Both the position numbers and the translations under genes were made by a program. 36,347 nucleotides of DNA from a virus. The notes below the pieces were generated by a model. The model searched no databases. It saw only the letters and a program-made list of their open reading frames with translations, and had not been told where the DNA came from. The DNA is taken from the IMG/VR virus record IMGVR_UViG_3300025101_000007, positions 1 through 36,347 of that record. One strand, written 5' to 3'. Below, one piece after another: positions 21,416 through 28,667 of the stretch; position 1 is the first letter of the stretch; each line of letters opens with the position of its first letter.

Positions 21416-21751
21416 TTACCATTCACGTCTGTCGTGTATTGGTAAAATACCGTGGCTCATTCCCTCAGCCTTATACCGACTGTCACAAGTTCCGCCATAA
21501 TTTCCGCCAGCCATATACCAGCCCTCACATCGAACCCACTCACCCTTTTCGTCGTCCCACTCCGCCGGTACTAGCTTTGGATATGGTGTGCCTGTTGGGC
21601 GGTCATCTACCAATAGAACCGCTGCATCTTCTGCGTCTGGTTCAAAAGGACCCTCAGCATTTACCACAATTAAATTATCATGGAACTTTGATACACCGTC
21701 CATTGTGCAATCCATTCCGCTACTTCTATAAACAGAAACACGTAAACCCAT
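21416..21751 (-). CDS. Conserved small phage protein, first in leftward operon
   Basis: 111 residues with AAAGGAGATAAAAAATG at the start, the same context as two rightward early genes. It begins MGLRVSVYRSSGMDCTMDGV and continues with NLIVVNAEGPFEPDAEDAAV, a pattern I recognise from small proteins in many phages and plasmids, without known function. Conserved WYMAGGNYGG and a C-terminal DRREW follow. It is preceded by promoter 21796-21824, overlapped by an operator. Confidence 0.75.
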   Translation of the reverse strand: MGLRVSVYRSSGMDCTMDGVSKFHDNLIVVNAEGPFEPDAEDAAVLLVDDRPTGTPYPKLVPAEWDDEKGEWVRCEGWYMAGGNYGGTCDSRYKAEGMSHGILPIHDRREW

Positions 21752-21795
21752 TTTTTATCTCCTTTAAAAATTTTTAAAAATTAACTTATACTAAG

Positions 21796-21824
21796 ATAGT
21801 ATGTTATTATTCTGTTAACATCAA
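21796..21824 (-). promoter_or_regulatory. Candidate sigma70 promoter of the leftward operon
   Basis: On the minus strand TTGATG, 17 bases, TACTAT. It is 45 bases above the ATG at 21751. The -35 lies within the inverted repeat at 21815-21829. Confidence 0.5.
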
Positions 21825-21829
21825 GTTAA
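21815..21829. promoter_or_regulatory. Putative operator TTAAC-N5-GTTAA, site 2
   Basis: TTAAC ATCAA GTTAA, perfect inverted repeat. The enclosing 17-mer differs from site 1 only by C for T in the centre. It covers the -35 of the leftward promoter. Confidence 0.65.
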
Positions 21830-21862
21830 TAATGCAACTAAATATCCAGGAAAATCAATGAC

Positions 21863-22204
21863 TTAAGATTTTTTTTCTTCGTAGTGAAAAATGCGATGAC
21901 AGTTTGCACACAATATTTGGCACTTTGCAGCCTCCTCATATGCACGCTTCCATTGCTTGTGAGATATGTATTTACTGACTTTTGTATCTCCTTTTGCTTC
22001 TGGATGGTGGAAGTCGATAGCTGCCGGGTGAGAAAATCCGCACTTTTCACATCTTAACTTTGATTTGAATTCCCACCATTTATCTCTGTGTCTCTGGACG
22101 TGTTTTTTATTACTCGCCAAAACTTTTTCTCTGTTTTCGAGATACCACTTCATACCGTAAGACCTGTTGTAAGTCTTACGCCGCTCTTTACTTTTATACG
22201 GCAT
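21863..22204 (-). CDS. HNH endonuclease
   Basis: 113 residues with CAGGAG before the ATG at 22204. A basic N-terminus (MPYKSKERRKTYNRSYGMKW) is followed by the HNH core: CEKCGFSHPAAIDFHHPE (Cys52, Cys55, Asp64, His66, His67) and CQILCANCHRIFHYEE (Cys99, Asn101, Cys102, His107). The two CxxC pairs bind structural zinc and the HH...N...H residues bind the catalytic metal. Free-standing HNH genes near terminase may assist packaging, or may be a mobile homing enzyme; it sits alone under its own promoter, so either is possible. Confidence 0.85.
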   Translation of the reverse strand: MPYKSKERRKTYNRSYGMKWYLENREKVLASNKKHVQRHRDKWWEFKSKLRCEKCGFSHPAAIDFHHPEAKGDTKVSKYISHKQWKRAYEEAAKCQILCANCHRIFHYEEKKS

Positions 22205-22230
22205 ACTAACTCCTGCTGGTAACAGTCAGT

Positions 22231-22259
22231 GTATACTATTTTTTAAACAAATTGAAAAA
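22231..22259 (-). promoter_or_regulatory. Candidate promoter of the HNH gene
   Basis: On the minus strand TTTTCA, 17 bases, TATACA (four of six each). It lies just upstream of the ATG at 22204 and back to back with a possible rightward promoter. Confidence 0.35.
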
Positions 22260-22281
22260 AAACTGCATTGATGGCACAATA
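22253..22281 (+). promoter_or_regulatory. Possible rightward promoter ahead of terminator
   Basis: TTGAAA followed after 16-17 bases by CACAAT/ACAATA. It would start a transcript near 22287, giving a short RNA to the terminator at 22326-22358 or a leader of the late operon. The -10 is weak. Confidence 0.25.
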
Positions 22282-22325
22282 TATTTAGCGGTGGGTTCCC
22301 TTCTGCCGTAGAGCCCTAGGAGCTC

Positions 22326-22358
22326 CCCCGTGTGTCCTCCCACGCACGGGGTTTATTT
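22326..22358 (+). terminator. Rho-independent terminator or attenuator before the late operon
   Basis: CCCCGTGTG pairs with CGCACGGGG over nine positions (one G-U), loop TCCTCCCA, then TTTATTT. Oriented rightward but lying 50 bases before the first late gene, so it either stops read-through from terL or attenuates a leader RNA. Downstream, TATTAT at 22374 may be a -10 with no clear -35. Confidence 0.8.
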
Positions 22359-22407
22359 AACTTAAAAATAATGTATTATAAGGCAGCAAACATGAAGGAG
22401 GCTTATC

Positions 22408-22518
22408 ATGCCAAAAGTTGGTGGTAAAACATACGCATACAATACTAAGGGAATGAAGGCTGCAAAGAAGGCAGCTAAGAAAAAAAAGAAAAAAGTTACT
22501 TATAGTAAGGGTAAGTAA
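22408..22518 (+). CDS. Tiny Lys-rich protein, first of the late cassette
   Basis: 36 residues: a short start MPKVGGKTYAYNTKGMKAAK then a run of Ala/Lys and six consecutive Lys. Preceded by GAAGGAGG; its TAA shares a base with the next ATG. Such MPKVGGKxY-AYxxxGxxAAK peptides are familiar in marine phages as small basic proteins of unknown role, probably DNA-binding or packaged. Confidence 0.72.
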   Translation: MPKVGGKTYAYNTKGMKAAKKAAKKKKKKVTYSKGK

Positions 22519-22694
22519 TGGCTAAGGGTGTTAAGCATTATTTCCGAGACGGGACTGAACATAAAGGTGGTATGCATAAAATGCCTAATGGTCAGGTTCA
22601 TTCTGGTAAAACTCACGGTAAAAATAGTAAGCGTCTTTTTCATTTTAAAGATTTAAGTGAAGCTTCTAAGAAAAAAGCAAGAAAGAAAAAGTAA
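22518..22694 (+). CDS. Small basic protein with His/Gly-rich start
   Basis: 58 residues coupled to the neighbours by TAATG on both sides. It begins MAKGVKHYFRDGTEHKGGMH and includes MPNGQVHSGKTHGKNSKRLF and a Lys/Arg tail. The HYFRDGTxxxGxxHKMPNGxxxSGKTH pattern is one I associate with marine phage small proteins. Probably nucleic-acid-binding; exact role unknown. Confidence 0.75.
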   Translation: MAKGVKHYFRDGTEHKGGMHKMPNGQVHSGKTHGKNSKRLFHFKDLSEASKKKARKKK

Positions 22695-22864
22695 TGGCCG
22701 TAAAGGGAACTAGAAAAAAGTCTTCGAGCCCGAAGCCTAAAAACCCAAAACTCTACTCCCGGGTAAAGTCTGAGGCTAAGAAAAAATTTAAAGTCTATCC
22801 GTCTGCGTATGCAAACGCATGGCTTGTAAGAGAATATAAAAAGCGCGGCGGTACTTATGCCTAA
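22694..22864 (+). CDS. Small basic protein (DUF5872-like)
   Basis: 56 residues starting on the previous stop (TAATG). Lys-rich N-terminus, then NPKLYSRVKSEAKKKFKVYP and SAYANAWLVREYKKRGGTY. The KxKVYPSAYANAW segment is a widespread small phage/bacterial motif that I place near the DUF5872 family. Role unknown; positively charged, possibly DNA-associated. Its end overlaps the next gene by eight bases. Confidence 0.75.
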   Translation: MAVKGTRKKSSSPKPKNPKLYSRVKSEAKKKFKVYPSAYANAWLVREYKKRGGTYA

Positions 22865-23084
22865 GTCATCAGGCGGATTAACGAAGTGGTTTAAGCAGGA
22901 CTGGCGCGATGTTAAGACTGGTAAAAAGTGTGGACGCACAAAGTCTAAGAAAGATAAGGGTAGGCCGTATCCGGCCTGTCGTCCTGCAAGTCAGGCCAAA
23001 ACAGCCTCAGCTAAAAAGGCGGCAAAAAGAAAAACTGGACCGAAGCGCATAAGCTGGAAAACAAAGAAGGGGTCTAAAAAATGA
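22857..23084 (+). CDS. Small basic protein, DUF5872 family
   Basis: 75 residues, ATG overlapping the previous stop by eight bases. MPKSSGGLTKWFKQDWRDVK, then TGKKCGRTKSKKDKGRPYPA and a Cys-Arg-Pro are the DUF5872 signature (GGLTKWF...W.D..TGK.CGR...YPACRP). The C-terminal half is Lys/Ala-rich, histone-like. Family function is unknown. The two Cys may form a metal or redox site, but no more than two are present. Confidence 0.82.
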   Translation: MPKSSGGLTKWFKQDWRDVKTGKKCGRTKSKKDKGRPYPACRPASQAKTASAKKAAKRKTGPKRISWKTKKGSKK

Positions 23085-23530
23085 CAATTGGTTTGCTAGA
23101 TGCACTAGCTATGGGTTTTGGAATGAAAGACAGAACCCAAGAATACTACGACGCTACAGAGCAAAGTATTAGAGCTGATCCAACTGGCTCATATAGAAAC
23201 ATGGGCTTTGATCCAAACGAAAGAGCTGACGCTTACGCTGCACTCGCCGAGAGCGAGGGATACCCGGTCAGGGGTGGTCCATTTAGACTTGCTAAAGTTC
23301 AAATGCAAAGAGACTTAACTGACGCCTTTGACGGCGGAGGTTTTGGCTACGGCCAAAGCGGTCCCAGATTTGAGGGAGGCCCCTCGAGTATGTTTTTAAA
23401 TTTAATCGGCGTTAAGCCTATGGGGTATAATCAGAGAATGCAGTCTGCGCCGGGAATGCCGGGAATGCCGGGAATGCCCCTCCGGGCTAATATGGCAACA
23501 TTTGACGTTTTACCAGATATACTGAAATGA
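23081..23530 (+). CDS. Hypothetical phage protein with PGM repeats
   Basis: 149 residues overlapping neighbours by four bases. Starts MTIGLLDALAMGFGMKDRTQ, with a central GGGFGYGQSGPRFEGG and, near the end, three PGM repeats (APGMPGMPGMPLRANM) encoded by three nine-base units. A short, mixed helical and disordered protein; no motif of known function. Part of the late cassette, perhaps virion-associated. Confidence 0.65.
   Translation: MTIGLLDALAMGFGMKDRTQEYYDATEQSIRADPTGSYRNMGFDPNERADAYAALAESEGYPVRGGPFRLAKVQMQRDLTDAFDGGGFGYGQSGPRFEGGPSSMFLNLIGVKPMGYNQRMQSAPGMPGMPGMPLRANMATFDVLPDILK
23450..23476 (+). repeat. Three tandem CCGGGAATG units
   Basis: Three perfect nine-base copies within the 149-aa gene, encoding part of the Pro-Gly-Met repeat. 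In-frame, so copy-number change would keep the gene open. Confidence 0.85.
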
Positions 23531-23811
23531 GTAAGAAAAAAGATCCACGACTAGCCCGGGCTGGCGTCAGCGGCTTTAACAAGCCGAAGCGCACGCCCAA
23601 TCACCCAAAGAAAAGTCACGTCGTCGTGGCTAAGGAGGGCGACAAAGTTAAGACAATTCGCTTTGGGCAGCAGGGTGTAAGTGGAGCCGGGAAGTCGCCA
23701 AAGACGGCGAAAGACAAGGCGCGCCGCAAATCTTTTAAGGCGAGGCACGCAAAAAATATATCCAAAGGTAAAATGTCAGCAGCCTATTGGGCAAATAAGG
23801 AAAAGTGGTGA
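23527..23811 (+). CDS. Small basic conserved phage protein
   Basis: 94 residues, start overlapping the previous stop by four bases. LARAGVSGFNKPKRTPNHPK, then KSHVVVAKEGDKVKTIRFGQ and QGVSGAGKSPKT, then a KARRKSFKARHAKNISKGKM - SAAYWANKEKW end. This is a strongly patterned small protein that I recognise from marine phage genomes, with no known function. Its C-terminal basic region with aromatic residues suggests binding to nucleic acid or another protein. TGATG coupling to the next gene. Confidence 0.78.
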   Translation: MSKKKDPRLARAGVSGFNKPKRTPNHPKKSHVVVAKEGDKVKTIRFGQQGVSGAGKSPKTAKDKARRKSFKARHAKNISKGKMSAAYWANKEKW

Positions 23812-24944
23812 TGGCTAATCCTATTTTAGATTTATTACGTTTTACTATGAAAGGCTCTAACTATTTTAAAAAGCCTAGATTTGACACTAGCAGATTAAAA
23901 GATCCAGCTCTTTATTCTGGGTTTTCTTTAAATAAACACAGAACAGCTCCATTTAATTATAATGTTGAGGGTGATTTACTTGGAAATTTAATAAAGCCGA
24001 AAACTGTAAGTCCGTCTGACTTACAGGGTAAAACAATGTATTTTGCTGCTGGGGATAGAACTTCTAGTGATAGAGTAATAGACCAGATAAATGATATTTC
24101 ATTATTAAATCCTGTAAAAACATACGGCGGTCCGACATATATGGATGAAGGTAAAAGAGCGTGGGCATCAGAGCCTACGGCAATGAAATCTAAAGCAAAC
24201 GCATTTAAAGAGGCCGCTGACAGAGGAGAAGATGTTGTATTAAGTTATATGCCTATGGGAGAAAGATCAGGAGATTTTTCTGAGCACATGGCAAATACTT
24301 ATTTAGAAGTATTAAAGTCTAGCCCTGTAGGATCTAATAGCTATCCAATTTTAGATGAAGCTATAGCTGCAAAATTTCCAAAAATTGCAGATCAAATACC
24401 TAGTCTTAAAAATAAAGAAAAATTTGCTAACTGGTTGCTCAAACAAAAAGGCGGTAGACGATCACAATTTATAAAATTTTTTGATAGTAGTTTAATGCAA
24501 GATTTAGGTATGCCCGACGTTGGGGCTGTTCGTTTTGCAATTACTAATCCAGATTTAGTTAATTCCAAAGCTTTAAGTGTTGGTTATAGAATGAGCCAGC
24601 CTGATCTTTTATCTGGTATGATTAAAAGTTCTGATCATCCATCTTACGGTGCATTTGTTCCTAAAATGAAGAATGCACCCGGTAGTATGACTTTTGAAAC
24701 TGAATTACCATTTATTATAGGTGCAAGAGACACAGCTTTACCTAAAATTGCAGCCGGTAAGATGGATGCTTTACCAAAAGATATAAAATCTTATATGGGT
24801 AACCCAAGATTAAGTCAAAAAATTGATCAGCAGTTTGTAGATGAAGCGGAAACTTATTCTCAAATTTTAAATACTTTAGGCCAGAAAAGTGCAGACGATT
24901 ATACTTTTGGTTTATTAGAACAATACATAAGAGGTCTTAAATAG
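23811..24944 (+). CDS. Large unknown late protein (GDRT-motif)
   Basis: 377 residues from the ATG at 23811 sharing a base with the previous TGA; an upstream GTG at 23805 is possible. Segment LQGKTMYFAAGDRTSSDRVI followed by LNPVKTYGGPTYMDEGKRAW and VVLSYMPMGERSGDFSEHMA is a pattern I recall from uncharacterised marine podovirus proteins just upstream of portal. It is AT-rich in codon choice compared with the terminase and replication genes. No enzyme motif is secure. A virion or polyvalent-type function is plausible. Its stop overlaps the convergent 46-aa gene by eight bases. Confidence 0.72.
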   Translation: MANPILDLLRFTMKGSNYFKKPRFDTSRLKDPALYSGFSLNKHRTAPFNYNVEGDLLGNLIKPKTVSPSDLQGKTMYFAAGDRTSSDRVIDQINDISLLNPVKTYGGPTYMDEGKRAWASEPTAMKSKANAFKEAADRGEDVVLSYMPMGERSGDFSEHMANTYLEVLKSSPVGSNSYPILDEAIAAKFPKIADQIPSLKNKEKFANWLLKQKGGRRSQFIKFFDSSLMQDLGMPDVGAVRFAITNPDLVNSKALSVGYRMSQPDLLSGMIKSSDHPSYGAFVPKMKNAPGSMTFETELPFIIGARDTALPKIAAGKMDALPKDIKSYMGNPRLSQKIDQQFVDEAETYSQILNTLGQKSADDYTFGLLEQYIRGLK

Positions 24945-25077
24945 TGTCTTTTATCAATTCCATTATATCGTCTATCGAGTCCTCAATATCTTTCGGTAAG
25001 TCTTCTTTTTTAGTCCATAATAAATATGCTAAAGCAGTAATTTCATTTCTTATTGGTTCTAGTTCTTCTATTTCCAT
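24937..25077 (-). CDS. Small acidic protein on the opposite strand of the late operon
   Basis: 46 residues: MEIEELEPIRNEITALAYLL, then WTKKEDLPKDIEDSIDDIME and LIKDTI. GGAGA lies at the right spacing before the ATG at 25077. The acidic, amphipathic helical content is more protein-like than the plus-strand frame (24944-25150) that shadows it, which is Ser/Ile-rich with a weak GTG start. It runs against the late operon and starts next to operator site 3, so it may be an early or regulated small gene. Function unknown. Confidence 0.68.
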   Translation of the reverse strand: MEIEELEPIRNEITALAYLLWTKKEDLPKDIEDSIDDIMELIKDTI

Positions 25078-25091
25078 TTTACTTTCTCCTT

Positions 25092-25106
25092 TTAACACTG
25101 TGTTAA
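25092..25106. promoter_or_regulatory. Putative operator TTAAC-N5-GTTAA, site 3
   Basis: TTAAC ACTGT GTTAA, an inverted repeat extended to TTAACAC-T-GTGTTAA. It lies between the divergent 46-aa gene and the gene at 25141, on the -35 of the rightward promoter. Confidence 0.65.
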
Positions 25107-25120
25107 CAAAAAATAATAAT
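25092..25120 (+). promoter_or_regulatory. Candidate sigma70 promoter for the ART-like gene and portal
   Basis: TTAACA (five of six), 17 bases, AATAAT (five of six), 20 bases before the ATG at 25141. The -35 is within operator site 3. Confidence 0.58.
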
Positions 25121-25140
25121 AAGGTAAAGAGGCGTTTATT

Positions 25141-26286
25141 ATGGCTGTAAAATCTTACCCCGGACCAATGTTTGGACCGTCTTATTCTTTACTAGATCAA
25201 ATGACAGAAGTGTCTAGGAGAAACCCGGGAGGCCCACAATTAATACCTAGAGATACTACTTTTGCAGAGAACATGACTGACCTTCTCACGCCCTATATTG
25301 GTAAGAATACGTCAAGAAGATTATTCGGTGGGGCTATGCCGGGGTCAAATAATTCCGGCATTTTAAATTATCTTGATAACGCCGGTTTAGCTAACGTTCT
25401 ACCCGTAACCGCTGGAGTAATGTCAGGCGGTCAGGCCGTCAAAGATTTTAGAGCTGGCAACTATAGCGACGCCGCATTAAATACAGGCTTTGCTGGCTTA
25501 GATCTTGGTTTAAGCGGCCTCGGCCTAAAACAAGCCTTAAAAACGTCTGCAAGACCTGCTAAGTCATTGAAATCCCAGGGAAAAATACCCGATTATGAGG
25601 ATGCAGCTCACTTTATGAGAGTAAACGAAATGATGGGTAATATGCTCAGGCCGCCATCAGCGACAAACCCAAAATATATACCAAGCCGTTTTGATCGTTT
25701 AGGTGTTCACGTAGGATCTCCACCTCAGGCAGCCGATAGATTTAAATTTAGCGTTGGCGATAAACTAGATATTAACCAAGCTGGTTTAAAAGGTCAGACA
25801 TTTCCTTTAAAAATTAGAACAGATAAACCATTTGAAATTAAAGATTTTGAAGAGTTTGGAATTAAACCAGATTTAAGGTTTGATATGACAGAGGTCATAG
25901 ATGGTAAAACGGTTTTGACTGAGGATGGCGTAAGAGAAGTTATGAATACATATGCTGATGCAAAAAATGTAAGTTTAGAAGATGGCGTAGATTTATTTAG
26001 AAAAGAATTAACTGACAAAGGTTATACCAATATTCCCTATGTTAATCTTATAGAGGGAATGGATAGGAGCGCTGGAGGCGTCATGGAAACTTATAGAGCT
26101 GGCCTTGATGATGTTTTTACAAAAGAAAACATAAGCAACATTATGTTAGTTGACAGAACTGCTAACGATCCGGCGGTAATTAAAAGCAGATTTGCAAAAT
26201 TAAAAAATATATATGACCCAAATATAATGGCTGGCCTAGCTGGCCTTGGCCTGTTATCGCAGATAGAAAATGAGGAAGGCGAGTAA
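25141..26286 (+). CDS. Late-operon protein with ADP-ribosyltransferase-like (ART-PolyVal-type) C-terminal domain
   Basis: 381 residues. N-terminal 130 residues are Gly/Ala-rich and partly hydrophobic (NYSDAALNTGFAGLDLGLSG). From about residue 180 the chain fits the ART-like domains of phage polyvalent proteins: RLGVHVGSPPQAADRF (His190), then FPLKIRTDKPFEIKDFEEFG, KGYTNIPYVNLIEGMD (293-308) and the closing NIMLVDRTANDPAVIKSRFA, followed by an YDPN segment. In such domains the strands surround an NAD site. The catalytic Glu is not certain. The gene has its own promoter and lies directly before portal, suggesting a packaged protein or late effector. The domain call is by pattern only. Confidence 0.65.
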   Translation: MAVKSYPGPMFGPSYSLLDQMTEVSRRNPGGPQLIPRDTTFAENMTDLLTPYIGKNTSRRLFGGAMPGSNNSGILNYLDNAGLANVLPVTAGVMSGGQAVKDFRAGNYSDAALNTGFAGLDLGLSGLGLKQALKTSARPAKSLKSQGKIPDYEDAAHFMRVNEMMGNMLRPPSATNPKYIPSRFDRLGVHVGSPPQAADRFKFSVGDKLDINQAGLKGQTFPLKIRTDKPFEIKDFEEFGIKPDLRFDMTEVIDGKTVLTEDGVREVMNTYADAKNVSLEDGVDLFRKELTDKGYTNIPYVNLIEGMDRSAGGVMETYRAGLDDVFTKENISNIMLVDRTANDPAVIKSRFAKLKNIYDPNIMAGLAGLGLLSQIENEEGE

Positions 26287-26287
26287 G

Positions 26288-28417
26288 ATGGAAAATGAAA
26301 TAAGCGAACTCGTGCAAGAGCTGGAAGCTGAACTCGATCCTAACATCATGGACGATGAGGAGCTGAAAGGCATCGTAGGAAAAGAGATAGACGACGCAAT
26401 TGATTTTGTCGATAACTGGGTATCTCCACTGCGCGCCACGGCCACTGAATATTACAGGGGAGATCCCTTCGGTAATGAAGAGGCCGGGAGATCTCAAATT
26501 GTAAGTATGGATGTCCGGGACACCGTACAGGCCATTATGCCATCTCTTATGCGTATTTTTAATTCTACTGAGAACACGGTGGAATACGCGCCTCAAGGAC
26601 CTGAGGATATAGAGGCGGCAAAGCAAGCGACGGAATATGCCCGGTACGTTATCAACAGAGACAACGACGGTTTTTTACAGATCCACGCAGCCTTTAAAGA
26701 TGCTCTAATTCGTAAAGTAGGCGTACTAAAATGCTACTGGGATGATCAGACAAAATTTGAGACACACGACTGGACCGGGCTAGACGATAATGCTCTCGCA
26801 GCTCTCATGTCAGATAATGACGTTGAGGTTCAAGTCTTAGCCTCTCAGCCAGCCGGTGAGCCTATGATGGATCCGATGACGGGTGAAATGTTACCGCCTC
26901 CAATGGTGCACTCAGTGAGGGCTACATACACTCACCCGGACGGTAGAGTTAAGATGGAGGCCGTGCCACCTGAGGAGTTCCTAATTTCTCGTGAAGCAAA
27001 ATCATTGGATCAGGCGTCATATGTCGGCCACCGCCGGGTTATGACTGTATCCGAGCTCGTCGCTATGGGATACGACTACGACACAGTGTCAGACGCCGGG
27101 GCTAACTATGATGACATGGAAAGCAACATAGAGCGATACACTAGGAATAAATCTTTGACTAGTGAGATGCATGACCGTGACGACAAGGCGATGAAAAAAG
27201 TTCTATATGTCGAAAGTTACATAAAAGTCGATTATGACGGCGATGGCATAGCAGAGCTTAGAAAAGTTTGCACCGTAGGTGACGAGAGTATTGTTCTTAT
27301 GAACGAGCCGTGCTCAGTCGTCCCATTTGCTGTATTTTGCCCGGATCCAGAGGCTCACGATTTCTTCGGTATGAGTGTCGCCGACGCCGTCATGGATATA
27401 CAAAAAATTAAATCTTCTATCATGCGTAATACTCTAGACAGCCTCTCAATGTCTATTCACCCACGCATGGCAATTACTGAGGGTATGGTTAATTTAGACG
27501 ACGCCATGTCAACTGAAGTGGGATCCATAATCCGCCAGAGGCAAAACGGAGCCGTTCAAATGCTCAGTATGCCATTTGTCGGTCAACAGGCATTCCCGGT
27601 CTTAAAGTATATGGATGAGCTTAAAGAGGCCCGTACAGGCATCTCTAAAGCCTCGGCAGGGCTCGACGCTGGAGCCTTGCAGTCTTCGACGGCTGCCGCC
27701 GTTAACGCCACTGTGAGCGCCGCACAGCAACACATAGAGCTGATTGCACGTATATTTGCCGAGACTGGCATGAAGCAATTATATAAAATTGTTTTACACT
27801 TATTAACCACGCACCAAGACGCGCCGCGCATGGTACGGCTGACTAACGATTTTATCCCGATAGATCCCCGTACTTGGAATAGCAATATGGACGTCTCTGT
27901 CCGTGTCGCTCTTGGGCGTGGCACAGACACTGAGCGTATGATGATGCTCAAACAGATCGGTGAGATGCAGAGAGAGGCAATGCAGACTATGGGCGCGGTG
28001 AACCCACTGACTGATATTAATAAGCTTGCCAATACACTGAAGGCGATGACAGAGCTTGCCGGGTTTAAAGATACCTCGCAATTCTGGAGTGACCCGGCAC
28101 AATTCCAGCCGCCTCCACAAGAGGATAAACCAGATATTCAAGAGCAACTCATTGCCGTTCAAATCCAGCAGATACAGGCCGACATTCAGAAGAAGGCGGC
28201 GGAGCTTAATTTAGAGCGCGATAAAATGATGATGGATGATGATCGCAAACGAGATGAGCTTGACGCTGATTTATTTGTTAAGGCTGAGGAAATGAAGGCT
28301 AAGTATGGAACGCAGCTAAACGTCGAAAAAATCAGATCAGATCTGGCTATTAATCGTGAAGTCATGAAGGCTCAAGCTGAAGTATTAAAAGGCGCTGTAG
28401 ATGATAAAGAAAACTAG
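26288..28417 (+). CDS. Portal protein (P22 type)
   Basis: 709 residues from the ATG at 26288, just after the previous stop, with GAGGAAGG upstream; an out-of-operon ATG at 26270 is not needed. N-terminal FVDNWVSPLRATATEYYRGD and RSQIVSMDVRDTVQAIMPSL - MRIF are characteristic of long podovirus portals. Also visible: GVLKCYWDD, VPPEEFLISREAKSLDQASY and a central FFGMSVADAVMDIQKIKSS, with the C-terminal 120 residues a coiled coil (barrel/crown). It forms the dodecameric DNA gate at one capsid vertex and docks TerL. It is longer than siphovirus portals and typical for P22-like podoviruses. Confidence 0.92.
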   Translation: MENEISELVQELEAELDPNIMDDEELKGIVGKEIDDAIDFVDNWVSPLRATATEYYRGDPFGNEEAGRSQIVSMDVRDTVQAIMPSLMRIFNSTENTVEYAPQGPEDIEAAKQATEYARYVINRDNDGFLQIHAAFKDALIRKVGVLKCYWDDQTKFETHDWTGLDDNALAALMSDNDVEVQVLASQPAGEPMMDPMTGEMLPPPMVHSVRATYTHPDGRVKMEAVPPEEFLISREAKSLDQASYVGHRRVMTVSELVAMGYDYDTVSDAGANYDDMESNIERYTRNKSLTSEMHDRDDKAMKKVLYVESYIKVDYDGDGIAELRKVCTVGDESIVLMNEPCSVVPFAVFCPDPEAHDFFGMSVADAVMDIQKIKSSIMRNTLDSLSMSIHPRMAITEGMVNLDDAMSTEVGSIIRQRQNGAVQMLSMPFVGQQAFPVLKYMDELKEARTGISKASAGLDAGALQSSTAAAVNATVSAAQQHIELIARIFAETGMKQLYKIVLHLLTTHQDAPRMVRLTNDFIPIDPRTWNSNMDVSVRVALGRGTDTERMMMLKQIGEMQREAMQTMGAVNPLTDINKLANTLKAMTELAGFKDTSQFWSDPAQFQPPPQEDKPDIQEQLIAVQIQQIQADIQKKAAELNLERDKMMMDDDRKRDELDADLFVKAEEMKAKYGTQLNVEKIRSDLAINREVMKAQAEVLKGAVDDKEN

Positions 28418-28646
28418 ACAGCAAGTCATAGACGACGGGGCGGAGGCTGACAGGCTTCTGAATACAGAATTACCTCGTTTTATGGATGAGCTGGAAGCAG
28501 AGATCTGGGAGGAATTTAAAAAATCTGACCCCAGTGACAAGGATGGCCGGGAGGTTATTTTTGGTAGAGCGTGCGGCATTGAAAATGTAAAAACTATGCT
28601 GCACAGATTAAAACAAAACGCTACTATTGAAAAAAATAGAAAATAG
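28401..28646 (+). CDS. Small conserved head-module protein
   Basis: 81 residues whose ATG overlaps the portal stop by 17 bases. Highly charged and helical (TRQQVIDDGAEADRLLNTEL; MDELEAEIWEEFKKSDPSDK), with one Cys. Commonly a small gene of this kind lies between portal and scaffold in marine podoviruses; its function is unknown. A possible role is scaffold or head assembly accessory by position. Confidence 0.72.
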   Translation: MIKKTRQQVIDDGAEADRLLNTELPRFMDELEAEIWEEFKKSDPSDKDGREVIFGRACGIENVKTMLHRLKQNATIEKNRK

Positions 28647-28667
28647 CGCATAATACGGAGTTAAGCA

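Noticed and set aside
24944-25150. 68-residue plus-strand frame with GTG start, Ser/Ile-rich
   Set aside because: Its composition is poor and no ribosome site precedes it; the minus-strand 46-aa frame here has a proper ribosome site and better protein character.
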